In this document: piece after piece, positions 32,067-40,899 of the stretch | Position numbering within the stretch: position 1 is the stretch's first letter | Layout of the letters: the number at the start of each line of letters is the position of its first letter | Assembly: GCA_016705005.1 (NCBI GenBank) | Contig: JADIZB010000013.1 | Span: 124,001-188,000 of the forward strand | Length of the DNA stretch: 64,000 nt | Reading direction: 5' to 3' | Origin: Bacteroidales bacterium | GTDB lineage: Bacteria > Bacteroidota > Bacteroidia > Bacteroidales > Lentimicrobiaceae | Made by a program: the position numbers and the translations under genes | Notes under the pieces: generated by a model | Told to the model about the DNA's origin: nothing | Database searches by the model: none | The model's input: only the letters and a program-made list of their open reading frames with translations

Positions 32067-32786
32067 TCAGAAGTTTGGTTTTAAAGCGTATTTATTGTAA
32101 TATTCTTCAATGGTACTTACCGCTTCTTCAGCAGTATCAACAATTGAAAAGATATTAAGATCATTCTCACTGATATTTTTTTCTTCTAGCATCCTTTCCT
32201 TAATCCAGGTGTACAGACCCTGCCAGTATTCCTTTGATACAAGTACAATCGGAAAACGAACGGCTTTATGGGTTTGAATCAAAGTGATGGCTTCAAACAT
32301 TTCGTCCAGTGTGCCAAATCCGCCCGGCAATACGATGTAACCCTGTGAATACCTCATGAACATTACCTTTCTGACAAAGAAATAATCAAAACTCATTAAC
32401 TTGTCAGGATCGATAAAGGGGTTCGAATTTTGCTCAAATGGTAATTCAATATTGAGCCCTACCGATCTTCCTCCGCCAAAGTGGGCGCCTTTATTGGCTG
32501 CTTCCATAATGCCCGGCCCACCTCCTGAAATAACCCCGAACCCTTTTTTGGTAAGCATATAGGCTATTTCCTCTGCAAGCTTGTAATAACGGTGGTTTGA
32601 AGGGGTGCGCGCTGAACCAAAAATAGTTACACAAGGACCGATTCTTCCCAGTTTTTCAAATCCTTCAACAAACTCAGCCATTATTTTGAAAACCGCCCAG
32701 GAGTCGCTGGTCATGATTTCATTCCAGCTTTTTGGGGTAATCGCTTCTCTTATTCTGTCCTCTTCGTTCAGTCCTTCAGAATGCAT
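32067..32786 (-). CDS. LOG family protein (nucleotide 5'-monophosphate phosphoribohydrolase)
   Basis: A 239-residue Rossmann-fold protein of the LOG/TIGR00730 family. It has the paired signatures VISGGGPGIMEAANKGA (about 90-106) and LPGGFGTLDEMFEAIT (about 156-171); the latter is the PGGxGTxxE motif with the catalytic Glu. Family members remove ribose 5-phosphate from cytokinin riboside monophosphates or from purine nucleotides; in bacteria they often act in nucleotide salvage. A near-consensus TATATTTA box is at 32833-32840 on the minus strand. It probably shares a transcript with the retropepsin-like gene. Confidence 0.9.
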   Translation of the reverse strand: MHSEGLNEEDRIREAITPKSWNEIMTSDSWAVFKIMAEFVEGFEKLGRIGPCVTIFGSARTPSNHRYYKLAEEIAYMLTKKGFGVISGGGPGIMEAANKGAHFGGGRSVGLNIELPFEQNSNPFIDPDKLMSFDYFFVRKVMFMRYSQGYIVLPGGFGTLDEMFEAITLIQTHKAVRFPIVLVSKEYWQGLYTWIKERMLEEKNISENDLNIFSIVDTAEEAVSTIEEYYNKYALKPNF

Positions 32787-32881
32787 AGTTAATTCTTAGC
32801 AGATCAATTAAGTATCCCATTAAATGGGGGGGTAAATATACGAAAAAGTCTTAAATAGTTGTATAATAAATTTAAAAAAAA

Positions 32882-35770
32882 TTAATATCCGTCAATTCTG
32901 CCTGCCAATTCTTCCCTGAGAAACAAGCCGGTCAGGCTGTCATTGTTTTTGCTTATTTTTTCTGGTGTGCCCTCTGCGATAATTTTTCCGCCACGTTTGC
33001 CACCCCCGGGCCCAAGGTCAATGATGTGATCGGCAACTTTGATCACTTCCATATTATGTTCAATTACCAGAACCGTATTACCGCGGTTGACCAGGCGGTT
33101 CAGTACACCCAGAAGCACATTCACATCCTCGAAATGAAGCCCGGTGGTCGGTTCGTCCAGAATATACAGAGTCTGGCCTGTATCTTTCTTCGATAATTCG
33201 GTTGCAAGCTTAACACGTTGCGCCTCACCACCGGAGAGCGTGGTTGATTGCTGCCCGAGTGTGATGTAGCCGAGTCCGACTTCTTTCAGTGTTCTGATTT
33301 TCTGAAGAATTGAGGGGATATTCTCAAAAAAATCAACGGCCTGATCTATGGTGAGATCAAGAACATCATTGATGGATTTGCCTTTAAACCTGACCTCCAG
33401 AGTTTCTCTGTTGTAACGCTTGCTGTTGCAGGTTTCGCAGGGAACATTGACATCGGGTAGAAAATTCATTTCGATGACACGCACACCGGCGCCCTTGCAG
33501 GTTTCGCATCGGCCTCCCTTCACATTGAACGAAAACCGCCCTGCCTGATATCCCCTGATCTTAGACTCGGGCAACACGGCAAACAACTTCCGGATATCAT
33601 CAAACACACCTGTATATGTTGCCGGGTTAGACCTGGGTGTCCGACCGATGGGCGACTGGTCAATCTCTATTACCTTGTCAATATGTTCCAGACCGGCTAT
33701 GCTTTTATACGAAAGTGGTTTCCGGTCAGACCGGTAGAAATGCCGGCTCAGGATAGGATAAAGGGTTTCATTGATCAGGCTGCTTTTTCCGCTTCCCGAT
33801 ACACCTGTGATACATACAAAGACCCCCAGTGGCAGTTTCAGGGTTACGTTGAGCAGGTTGTTACCTGAGGCTCCTGTCAGAATTATACTGTTGCCATTGC
33901 CTTTCCGCCTTGATGACGGGATTTCTATCCGCCTTTCGCCGTTGAGATATGCGCAGGTGATGGTGTTGCATTTTTGCAGGTGTTCCGGAGTTCCGGTTGC
34001 CATGATCCTTCCACCGTGCCTTCCGGCTCCGGGTCCGATATCAACCACGAAGTCAGCCGCCAGTATCATATCTTTATCGTGCTCAACTACAATCACTGAA
34101 TTCCCGATGTCGCGCAGATCCTGGAGCGCCTTGATCAACCGCTGGTTATCGCGCTGGTGAAGTCCGATGCTGGGTTCATCCAGAATGTAAAGCACTCCGA
34201 CGAGTTGAGATCCGATCTGGGTTGCAAGCCTGATGCGCTGGGCTTCACCTCCCGAAAGGCTGCCCGCCTGCCGGTTGAGAGCAAGATAGTCGAGTCCGAC
34301 ATCCAGCAGAAAGCCTATCCGGTTGCGCAGTTCACGTATGATCTCATGGGCCACCACCCTGTGCCTCTCCTCAATAAAAAGGTCTTCACGCTGAAACCAT
34401 TCATTCAGCTGGCCAAGTTCCATCTCCGAAAGTTCGGCAATGGTTTTGCCGGCAATTCTGAAGTTCAGCGATTCCGCCTTCAAACGGCTCCCGTGGCATT
34501 CAGGACAAGTGCTGAAGTTCATGAAACTGTTGGCCCATTTTCGCACTCCATTGGCACCATTCTCGACAGCCTGGGTGCTGATGTAGTTAACCAGTCCTTC
34601 AAAATTAAGGGAGTATGAAGAGGTAACCCCAAGGTACTCATTCTTCACTTTCAACACTTCGTCTGATCCGTAAAGTATAGCATTGATGGCCACTTCAGGA
34701 ATGTCGCTGACTGGAGTATCGAGAGTAAACCCGTATTTTTCGCCAAGTGCTTCTACCTGCCTGAAAATCCAGGTGGTTTTTGCCTCCCCGAGTGGTGCGA
34801 ATCCCCCTTTGCGGATGCTTTTCGAAGGATCGGGTATAATTTTTTTCAGATCTATTTCAGTGATGGTTCCGAGACCGTTGCAGTGCGGACAGGCCCCATA
34901 GGGCGAATTGAAGGAGAATGAATTGGGCTCAGGTTCATCAAAAGCGGCCCCGGTTGCAGGATCCATCAGTTTTTTGCTGAGGTAGCGGCTTTCGCCTGTG
35001 GCATTGACGATGATCATAATTGTGCCTTTGCCATGCCTGAGGGCCGTTTGTGCCGAAGCCAGGATGCGCTGCGACGATTTCAGGTTCACCGGTAATTTGT
35101 CAACAACCAGTTCGATATCATGGGTTTTGTAACGGTCGAGTTGAAGCCCGAAACTGATCTCGCGCAGTTCCCCATCGATCCTGACCCTGAGAAAACCCTG
35201 TTTACGCAACTGCTCAAAAAGCTCCCGGTAATGACCTTTACGCCCTTTTACCAAAGGTGCCAGGATCAGAATTTCCTTCTGATCGAATGACTCATGGATC
35301 AGTTCAACAATTTTCTGTTCAGTGTACTTCACCAGGGGCTGACCGGTTACCGGTGAATAGGCTACCGATGCGCGTGCATACAACAGCCTCATGAAATCAT
35401 AGATCTCTGTGATGGTTCCAACAGTAGATCTGGGATTGCGCGAAGTTGATTTCTGCTCTATAGAGATTACCGGACTCAGGCCATTGATTTCATCCACATC
35501 AGGACGCTCAAGGTTGCCGATGAACTGACGGGCATAGGCCGAAAATGTTTCCATATACCTGCGCTGCCCTTCGGCGTAAATGGTATCGAAAGCCAGTGAA
35601 GATTTTCCGCTTCCGCTCAGACCGGTAATTACAACCAGTTTGTTGCGCGGAATGGTCAGATCAATGTTTTGCAGATTGTGAACCCTTGCCCCGAAAATCT
35701 CCAGCTTGTCGCCGGAGACTTCCGCAATGTTTTGCTCATCAGACCTTACGTCAGTTTCGAATAATTTCAT
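32882..35770 (-). CDS. uvrA: UvrABC excision repair subunit A
   Basis: A 962-residue ABC-type ATPase that scans DNA for lesions with UvrB in nucleotide excision repair. Two ATPase modules are visible: Walker A GLSGSGKSSLAFDT (about 50-63) and GVSGSGKSSLINETLYP (about 660), and ABC signatures LSGGEAQRIRLATQIGS and LSGGEAQRVKLATELSK, each followed by LDEPSIGLH or LDEPTTGLH. Zinc-binding Cys pairs are in CPHCNGLGTI, CPECHGS and CETCKGAGVRVIEMNFLPDV ... CETCNSKR. Length and order are standard. It starts 15 bases after the upstream lytic transglycosylase ends, so both are probably in one transcript. Confidence 0.97.
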   Translation of the reverse strand: MKLFETDVRSDEQNIAEVSGDKLEIFGARVHNLQNIDLTIPRNKLVVITGLSGSGKSSLAFDTIYAEGQRRYMETFSAYARQFIGNLERPDVDEINGLSPVISIEQKSTSRNPRSTVGTITEIYDFMRLLYARASVAYSPVTGQPLVKYTEQKIVELIHESFDQKEILILAPLVKGRKGHYRELFEQLRKQGFLRVRIDGELREISFGLQLDRYKTHDIELVVDKLPVNLKSSQRILASAQTALRHGKGTIMIIVNATGESRYLSKKLMDPATGAAFDEPEPNSFSFNSPYGACPHCNGLGTITEIDLKKIIPDPSKSIRKGGFAPLGEAKTTWIFRQVEALGEKYGFTLDTPVSDIPEVAINAILYGSDEVLKVKNEYLGVTSSYSLNFEGLVNYISTQAVENGANGVRKWANSFMNFSTCPECHGSRLKAESLNFRIAGKTIAELSEMELGQLNEWFQREDLFIEERHRVVAHEIIRELRNRIGFLLDVGLDYLALNRQAGSLSGGEAQRIRLATQIGSQLVGVLYILDEPSIGLHQRDNQRLIKALQDLRDIGNSVIVVEHDKDMILAADFVVDIGPGAGRHGGRIMATGTPEHLQKCNTITCAYLNGERRIEIPSSRRKGNGNSIILTGASGNNLLNVTLKLPLGVFVCITGVSGSGKSSLINETLYPILSRHFYRSDRKPLSYKSIAGLEHIDKVIEIDQSPIGRTPRSNPATYTGVFDDIRKLFAVLPESKIRGYQAGRFSFNVKGGRCETCKGAGVRVIEMNFLPDVNVPCETCNSKRYNRETLEVRFKGKSINDVLDLTIDQAVDFFENIPSILQKIRTLKEVGLGYITLGQQSTTLSGGEAQRVKLATELSKKDTGQTLYILDEPTTGLHFEDVNVLLGVLNRLVNRGNTVLVIEHNMEVIKVADHIIDLGPGGGKRGGKIIAEGTPEKISKNNDSLTGLFLREELAGRIDGY

Positions 35771-35785
35771 TAATGACTGTTCCTT

Positions 35786-36805
35786 CTAGTTATTTTCTGC
35801 GCCCTTGCCTGAAACAGACGCAGCTGGTGTTCCCCGGATATATTCCGGATCTTTGACCAGTTTCATCATCCTGCTGTAATGAATTGAATTTTTGTCGGGG
35901 AAGTCAATAGTATAAGACTTGCCCGGTAAAACCTTCAGTTGGTCGCTTCTGAGCCAGGGGTTGAATTCCTTCAGAATTCTGTAACTGACATTGTTCCGGG
36001 TTGCAAAGGTAACCAGATCCGTGATACTGGTGTCAACCCTTATGCTATAAGTTGTCAGTGGTGGATAAAGGTCTTTGTTACGGAGATAAAAACCATAACC
36101 GGCAGGATTTTCACTGATCAGCTTAAGCGCCAGTATCCTGAAAATATAGCGTGATGTTTCCGCATTGAGATAGAGATCATAATAATCCCTTGTTTTTTGT
36201 CTTGCTGTTTCGCGGCTGATGCGTCCCTGTCCGGCATTGTATGAGGCTGCTGCAAGCGTCCAGTTGTTTGATTCAGCATAAGCCGCCTTAAGATAACGGC
36301 AGGCAGCTTCGGTCGATTTTACAATGTGATAACGTTCATCAACCTGATCTGAAACCTCGAGACCATATTGTTTTCCTGTTTTATCGAGAAATTGCCAGAA
36401 TCCGGTGGCGTTCGAAGGAGAAATGGTGTTCATTAATCCGCTCTCGATCAGTGCCAGGTATTTGAAATCATCCGGCACACCGTTTTTCTTCAGGATAGGT
36501 TCAATCACGGGGAAATACCGTGCTGATCTTTTCAGCAGGAGCATTGTGTTTGAATGCCAGTAAGTATTCACCAGCAGTTCCCTGTCGAGCGACTCACGGC
36601 TGAAAAATATATCCAGTGGAACCTGTTCTCCTGCAAAATCCAGCGTAGCGGGAATCTCAACCGCGAAAGCCTTGTTGTTGGCACGAAATTCCTCATGGTA
36701 TTGTTTGTCGTTGTCCTGTCCGGTATATTGAAAGCAAAGAATAGTGGATAGGATTCCCAATGCAGGGAGAGCCAGAAACAGGAAGATTAATTTCTTTTTA
36801 GTCAT
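35786..36805 (-). CDS. Lytic transglycosylase with SLT domain (MltD-like)
   Basis: A 339-residue exported enzyme (N-terminal hydrophobic segment, residues 5-24). The SLT domain covers about 95-215: catalytic Glu in FKYLALIESGL, then SPSNATGFWQFLDKTGKQYGL and AAASYNAGQGRISRE, the GLMQ/AYNAG motif block of family 1 lysozyme-like transglycosylases. The C-terminal part (about 255-315; YSIRVDTSITDLVTFATRNNVSY) resembles a degenerate LysM-like repeat. It cuts peptidoglycan between MurNAc and GlcNAc in the periplasm. It is upstream of uvrA with a 15-base gap; a link to DNA repair is not implied. Confidence 0.88.
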   Translation of the reverse strand: MTKKKLIFLFLALPALGILSTILCFQYTGQDNDKQYHEEFRANNKAFAVEIPATLDFAGEQVPLDIFFSRESLDRELLVNTYWHSNTMLLLKRSARYFPVIEPILKKNGVPDDFKYLALIESGLMNTISPSNATGFWQFLDKTGKQYGLEVSDQVDERYHIVKSTEAACRYLKAAYAESNNWTLAAASYNAGQGRISRETARQKTRDYYDLYLNAETSRYIFRILALKLISENPAGYGFYLRNKDLYPPLTTYSIRVDTSITDLVTFATRNNVSYRILKEFNPWLRSDQLKVLPGKSYTIDFPDKNSIHYSRMMKLVKDPEYIRGTPAASVSGKGAENN

Positions 36806-36881
36806 CGTATAGTCATTGTTGCGTTAAGAATCTGAATGATCACCCTGGGTTAACGCATCGGATGGTGGTTTAGTCTGCGAA

Positions 36882-36916
36882 AAGACCGGCCTTTAGGAAA
36901 GAAAGCCGGCCTTCAT
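36882..36916 (-). terminator. Terminator of rfbC
   Basis: On the minus strand GGCCGGCTTT pairs with AAAGGCCGGTC (one bulge, one G-T pair), followed by TTTTC. It lies about 25 bases after the rfbC stop. Confidence 0.6.
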
Positions 36917-36939
36917 TTGAAGTAATGACTTAAATCCGT

Positions 36940-37482
36940 TTAAAAAATAACTCCCAACTCTTTAAATAAGGGTGCTACCTGATCTTTACCTGAAAGGATC
37001 GGATTGGCATTGCCCCAATGGATGTTAAGGTCGGGGTCATTCCACCTTACACTGCCTTCCGACTCCTTGTTGTAAATATTAGTGCACTTGTAAAAAAACA
37101 CGGTATTATCTTCAAGTGTCAGGAATCCATGGGCAAAACCGGGTGGAACCCAGTACATCCACTTGTTGTGTTCAGTCAGTTCAATGGCAGCCCACTTGCC
37201 ATACCATGGAGATCCATGGCGAAGGTCAACAGCCACATCAAGCACGGCACCGCGCATTACCCTGACCAGTTTTCCCTGAGCAAAAGGTGGTTTCTGAAAA
37301 TGTAATCCACGCAGGACGCCTTTCATCGACTTGCTTTCATTGTCCTGCACAAAGTTAGCATCAATGCCGGCATTCATGAATTTCTGCTTATTGTACGATT
37401 CGAAAAAGTAACCGCGCTCATCGGCAAAAACCTGTGGCTTTATGATGAGAACATCAGGTATTTCAGTCGGGACGATTTCCAT
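36940..37482 (-). CDS. rfbC: dTDP-4-dehydrorhamnose 3,5-epimerase
   Basis: A 180-residue cupin-fold enzyme that epimerises dTDP-4-keto-6-deoxyglucose on the way to dTDP-rhamnose, used for cell-surface polysaccharide. Motifs: DERGYFFESYNKQKF (about 18-32), NESKSMKGVLRGLHFQ with the catalytic His (about 48-63), GAVLDVAVDLRHGSP and VPPGFAHGFLTLED. The length is standard. Other rml/rfb genes are not adjacent, which is common in this phylum. It sits between the lpdA and transglycosylase-uvrA units with its own terminator. Confidence 0.95.
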   Translation of the reverse strand: MEIVPTEIPDVLIIKPQVFADERGYFFESYNKQKFMNAGIDANFVQDNESKSMKGVLRGLHFQKPPFAQGKLVRVMRGAVLDVAVDLRHGSPWYGKWAAIELTEHNKWMYWVPPGFAHGFLTLEDNTVFFYKCTNIYNKESEGSVRWNDPDLNIHWGNANPILSGKDQVAPLFKELGVIF

Positions 37483-37572
37483 TGTATTTTATTTTTTGAA
37501 ATTTCTTGTGCAGAATTTCTTTGTTACTTACTCCCTCCAGTCCGGATATCAGAAATTGGAAATGAATATAAA

Positions 37573-37600
37573 AATCCGCAATCCACAATCCGGATTCCGA
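37573..37600. repeat. Tandem heptanucleotide repeat beside the lpdA stop codon
   Basis: Four 7-bp units (AATCCGC, AATCCAC, AATCCGG, ATTCCGA), ending two bases from the lpdA stop codon. The unit resembles the reverse complement of that at 16127-16161. Confidence 0.65.
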
Positions 37601-37602
37601 AA

Positions 37603-38994
37603 TTATAAATGAATCACTTCACCATAGGCTGCAGCAACTGCTTCCATAATGGCTTCCGACATGGTGGGGTGCGGGTGAACAGCTTTGATGATCTCTTCGC
37701 CTGTGGTCTCCAGTTTACGTGCTACCACAACTTCTGCAATCATTTCGGTCACATTGTCACCGATCAGGTGCGCCCCCAGCCATTCTCCGTATTTTGCATC
37801 AAAGATGACTTTGACAAAACCGTCTTTTGAACCGGCTGCGCTGGCTTTTCCCGAGGCTGAGTAGGGGAATTTACCAACCTTGATTTCGTAACCTGCTTCA
37901 ACGGCTGCTTTCTCAGTCATTCCAACTGAGGCGATCTCAGGATGGGTATAGGTGCATCCGGGAATATTTCCATAATCCAGTGGTTCAACATGCTTACCGG
38001 CAATTTTCTCAACACAAATGATACCTTCGTGCGAAGCAACATGCGCCAGGGCCGGGCCATGCACAATGTCGCCGATGGCATAGACGCCTTCGACGGAAGT
38101 GCGATAGAAATCATCAACAACTACTTTGCCTTTGTCTGTTTTGATGCCGGTTTCCTCAAGGCCCAGTCCTTCCAGATTCGTGGTGATACCAACTGCCGAA
38201 AGTACAATTTCAGCTTCAATCACTTCTTCACCTTTTTTTGTTTTTATAGTCACTTTGCATAGATCGCCTTTGGTATCCACTGCTTCAACAGTCGAGGATG
38301 TCATAACCTTCATGCCGGCTTTCTTGAAACTGCGTTCCAGTTGTTTGGATACTTCCTCGTCCTCAATGGGTACAATGTTGGGCATAAACTCAACCAGCGT
38401 AACCTGGGTTCCGGTGGCGTTGTAAAAATAGGCAAACTCTGAGCCTATTGCGCCTGAGCCAACCACAACCATGCTTTTGGGCTGTTTCGGTAAGGTCATA
38501 GCCTCACGGTACCCGATTATTTTTTTTCCATCCTGTTTCAGGTTGGGTAGTTCGCGAGAACGTGCCCCTGTGGCCAGAATAATGTGATTCGCCTGATAGT
38601 CGGTTTTTTTACCATCTGCATCGGTTACCTCAACAGTCTTTCCTGATTTCAGTTTGCCTGTTCCGGCAATATGGTCAATTTTGTTCTTTTTGAAAAGAAA
38701 TTGTATGCCTTTGCTCATCCCATCGGCTACACCGCGGCTTCGTTTAACCATGGCGTCGAAATCGGCCGTTACTTCGCCTGAAATGCTGATGCCATAATCG
38801 GCAGCATGTTTTGCGTACTCAAATACCTGTGCGCTTTTAAGCAGCGCTTTTGTGGGAATACATCCCCAGTTAAGGCAGATACCACCCAATTCAGAACGTT
38901 CAACCACTCCAACCTTCAGACCCAGTTGTGACGCCCTGATGGCAGCCACATAACCGCCCGGACCTGAACCAATGACAATAATATCGTAACTCAT
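37603..38994 (-). CDS. lpdA: Dihydrolipoyl dehydrogenase
   Basis: A 463-residue FAD flavoprotein, the E3 component of 2-oxoacid dehydrogenase and glycine cleavage complexes; it reoxidises dihydrolipoamide with NAD+. I start at MSYDIIVIGSGPGGYVAA (ATG at 38994); a Met nine codons upstream is less likely. Motifs: FAD-binding GSGPGG, redox-active disulfide in GGICLNWGCIPTKALL, NAD-binding VVVGSGAIGSEFA, FAD motif VYAIGDIVHGPALAH, and the catalytic His-Glu pair in HPHPTMSEAIME. The E1 and E2 partners are not nearby. A TAAATTTG promoter box is at 39157-39164. Confidence 0.95.
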   Translation of the reverse strand: MSYDIIVIGSGPGGYVAAIRASQLGLKVGVVERSELGGICLNWGCIPTKALLKSAQVFEYAKHAADYGISISGEVTADFDAMVKRSRGVADGMSKGIQFLFKKNKIDHIAGTGKLKSGKTVEVTDADGKKTDYQANHIILATGARSRELPNLKQDGKKIIGYREAMTLPKQPKSMVVVGSGAIGSEFAYFYNATGTQVTLVEFMPNIVPIEDEEVSKQLERSFKKAGMKVMTSSTVEAVDTKGDLCKVTIKTKKGEEVIEAEIVLSAVGITTNLEGLGLEETGIKTDKGKVVVDDFYRTSVEGVYAIGDIVHGPALAHVASHEGIICVEKIAGKHVEPLDYGNIPGCTYTHPEIASVGMTEKAAVEAGYEIKVGKFPYSASGKASAAGSKDGFVKVIFDAKYGEWLGAHLIGDNVTEMIAEVVVARKLETTGEEIIKAVHPHPTMSEAIMEAVAAAYGEVIHL

Positions 38995-39331
38995 ATCAAT
39001 TCTTTTTGTTTTGTGAAACAAGGCTCCTGAAGTATATTCTAATCACCCGATATTCAATGTATTAAGAAAGATTTATACGAATGAAGTACAAATCAGATTA
39101 CTGGAATCTGCGTCATCGCGTCATCGAGTGATAAATAATACTGGCATTATTGAATGCAAATTTAGGAAAATACACGGCTTCAACAAGCGGGGAGGGGTTT
39201 TGTTTGAGGCAGTGCCATGGTTGGCCAAAACCCAGGCTTCTTCCGGTTTCATCAGGAGGTTTCCGGTCATGAAAGCCATCTGGCATTGTTTTATCCATAA
39301 ACGTTGTAAAAGCCGGTGAACTGGTTTCTGC
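38995..39331. other. Intergenic region upstream of lpdA
   Basis: About 340 bases. It contains the lpdA promoter box and short frames on both strands that lack family features or a translation context. I see no terminator for the outer-membrane gene ending at 39332. Confidence 0.4.
39157..39164 (-). promoter_or_regulatory. Promoter -7 box for lpdA
   Basis: Minus-strand TAAATTTG, full TAnnTTTG match, with a TTG about 20 bases upstream. The predicted leader is about 155 bases, long for this window. Confidence 0.45.
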
Positions 39332-40195
39332 TCAGAACATGAGTGTAAGTCCCATGCCAAACTGATCTCCCTCGTTAAAATTGGGTGCGCCGCTTCCTTT
39401 CTGGTATTTGAAATCAAAAAACCGATTTTTGTCTCCGGTCAGGTAAAACCTGATTTTCCCCTGAACCGAATAATATACCCGGTTATTGAGAAAATCATAC
39501 CACCCGTCAGCATTTCCAGAAATGCCGACACCAACACCACTCAGTTCAAAAAGGGATTGTGTGTCGATGCCAAAGCTCCCCTTTGTCCTGAGGATGGCAT
39601 GGTCAGGAGCTTCAAAACTCTGGTCAGTCTCCCCGCCAATGGTGGTAATTCCGGTTGTATCAATTCCGAATTTATACCCGGCCTGAACAAAAAGTCCGAA
39701 TTTTGTATGTTTGAGCCAGCCGGGCGTCTTCCGGTTACCCTCTGTCTGGTACCAGGGCACCCAGCCCGCTTCAACAATCCCGTTCAGCACATTGAACTTG
39801 TTGTTGGTTTCAAATCCTGCGGAAAAAGGGAAAGTCTGAAACCCGCGGGCCGTATTCGGAGTCAGGACTCCGTCGATCAGTGTATCACCAAACAACATAT
39901 AAATACCTGAAAGCCTGGCGCTGACCGATGAGAAAGCATCGCTGGTTCCTGTCAGAACATCAAATTCAGGGGTAACCTGGAACAATGTGTTCTTTTCTGC
40001 CTGATGTATGTCCTGCAGGGTAAAAAGACTATCGAGCGATTTCAGGTAAGATATCCCCAGGCTTATGGCACTTGTACGCAATTCGGTCTTTATTGTGGAC
40101 AGATCAATCCGGACCGGTTTTTCCTGCGAAAATACCTGAAGCGAAGGTCCCATTAGCGCAAAGGTCAATGCGATATGGATCAGTTTCTTTTTCAT
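39332..40195 (-). CDS. Predicted outer-membrane protein of unknown function
   Basis: A 287-residue protein with a signal peptide (cut after about residue 23, QVFSQ). The rest has many beta-strand-like segments with aromatic edges (FGLFVQAGYKFGIDTTG, VYYSVQGKIRFYL) and ends with MGLTLMF, a typical outer-membrane terminal strand with Phe. I cannot assign a family. It begins nine bases after the small upstream gene ends, so the two are probably an operon. The repeated mention of TG-rich turns suggests a surface-exposed barrel. Confidence 0.65.
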   Translation of the reverse strand: MKKKLIHIALTFALMGPSLQVFSQEKPVRIDLSTIKTELRTSAISLGISYLKSLDSLFTLQDIHQAEKNTLFQVTPEFDVLTGTSDAFSSVSARLSGIYMLFGDTLIDGVLTPNTARGFQTFPFSAGFETNNKFNVLNGIVEAGWVPWYQTEGNRKTPGWLKHTKFGLFVQAGYKFGIDTTGITTIGGETDQSFEAPDHAILRTKGSFGIDTQSLFELSGVGVGISGNADGWYDFLNNRVYYSVQGKIRFYLTGDKNRFFDFKYQKGSGAPNFNEGDQFGMGLTLMF

Positions 40196-40204
40196 ATCCC
40201 GGAA

Positions 40205-40459
40205 TCACAGTATACATGATGAAAGGTACTCAACACTCTTTTCAAACCAGTCGGGAGGCCAGGGTTTGTCCTCATGCCCGTTTTTCTTCATGGTCCAGCG
40301 GATCACTGACCGGTAAATGGTTTTAGAATTCGAACTGCCATATCCGTCCGAATCACTGAGTACAGTGCTGTGGATGGTGTCGTCGTTGATCACCACACCT
40401 TCATCATTGAAATTCTTCAGGTGGAATTTCATCACATTTTTTAATTGTTCCTGTGTCAT
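40205..40459 (-). CDS. Small conserved-looking protein of unknown function
   Basis: An 84-residue soluble, charged protein (MTQEQLKNVMKFHLKNFNDE at the start; Trp/Pro-rich PWPPDWFEKSVEYL near the end). I recognise no domain. Support for coding: it lies nine bases upstream of the outer-membrane gene in the same direction with no other explanation for the frame, and its composition is like that of real proteins. No signal peptide or membrane segment is visible. Confidence 0.5.
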   Translation of the reverse strand: MTQEQLKNVMKFHLKNFNDEGVVINDDTIHSTVLSDSDGYGSSNSKTIYRSVIRWTMKKNGHEDKPWPPDWFEKSVEYLSSCIL

Positions 40460-40899
40460 TTTATTTGTATAAATATTTGGTTTGCAGTCAGGCCCAATGG
40501 TTATCAGTAAAAATCAAACTTCAATCATATTTCCATTGGATTTCCTGTTCATTCAATGCATTCTGTTATCGCTTTCATATTCAGTCATGGGAGGGATCTG
40601 TTCAGGGAGGCACGAGAATTATTTATGCCGGCTACTGAGAAATAAATTTACGCCTTTTCCCAACCAATTGTCAAGCTGACACTCAATTACCTGTGTTAAA
40701 GTATTGTTAATGCTTCGGTAAGTGGTTTATCTGACGTTCAATGGTCAATGAATGAAGTGTTTGCGTTGCCATGTTTTGATTTGAATCCCGGTGATCAAAC
40801 CGGCCGGGATATGAATCAGGACTGTTTATGAAATTTTAGTTCCGGTTAAACAAAATTGCCGGGGTCACTGTTGTTTTCAGCAATATAACTTACTAAAAA
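40460..40899. other. Divergent intergenic region upstream of terC
   Basis: About 440 bases between divergent genes. Short plus-strand frames near 40453-40680 lack family features. I find no full TAnnTTTG box close to terC and no repeat or RNA gene. Confidence 0.4.

Noticed and set aside
39113..39417. Minus- and plus-strand frames of 61-98 residues upstream of lpdA
   Set aside because: They overlap each other and the lpdA promoter or the outer-membrane gene end, and I recognise no domain.
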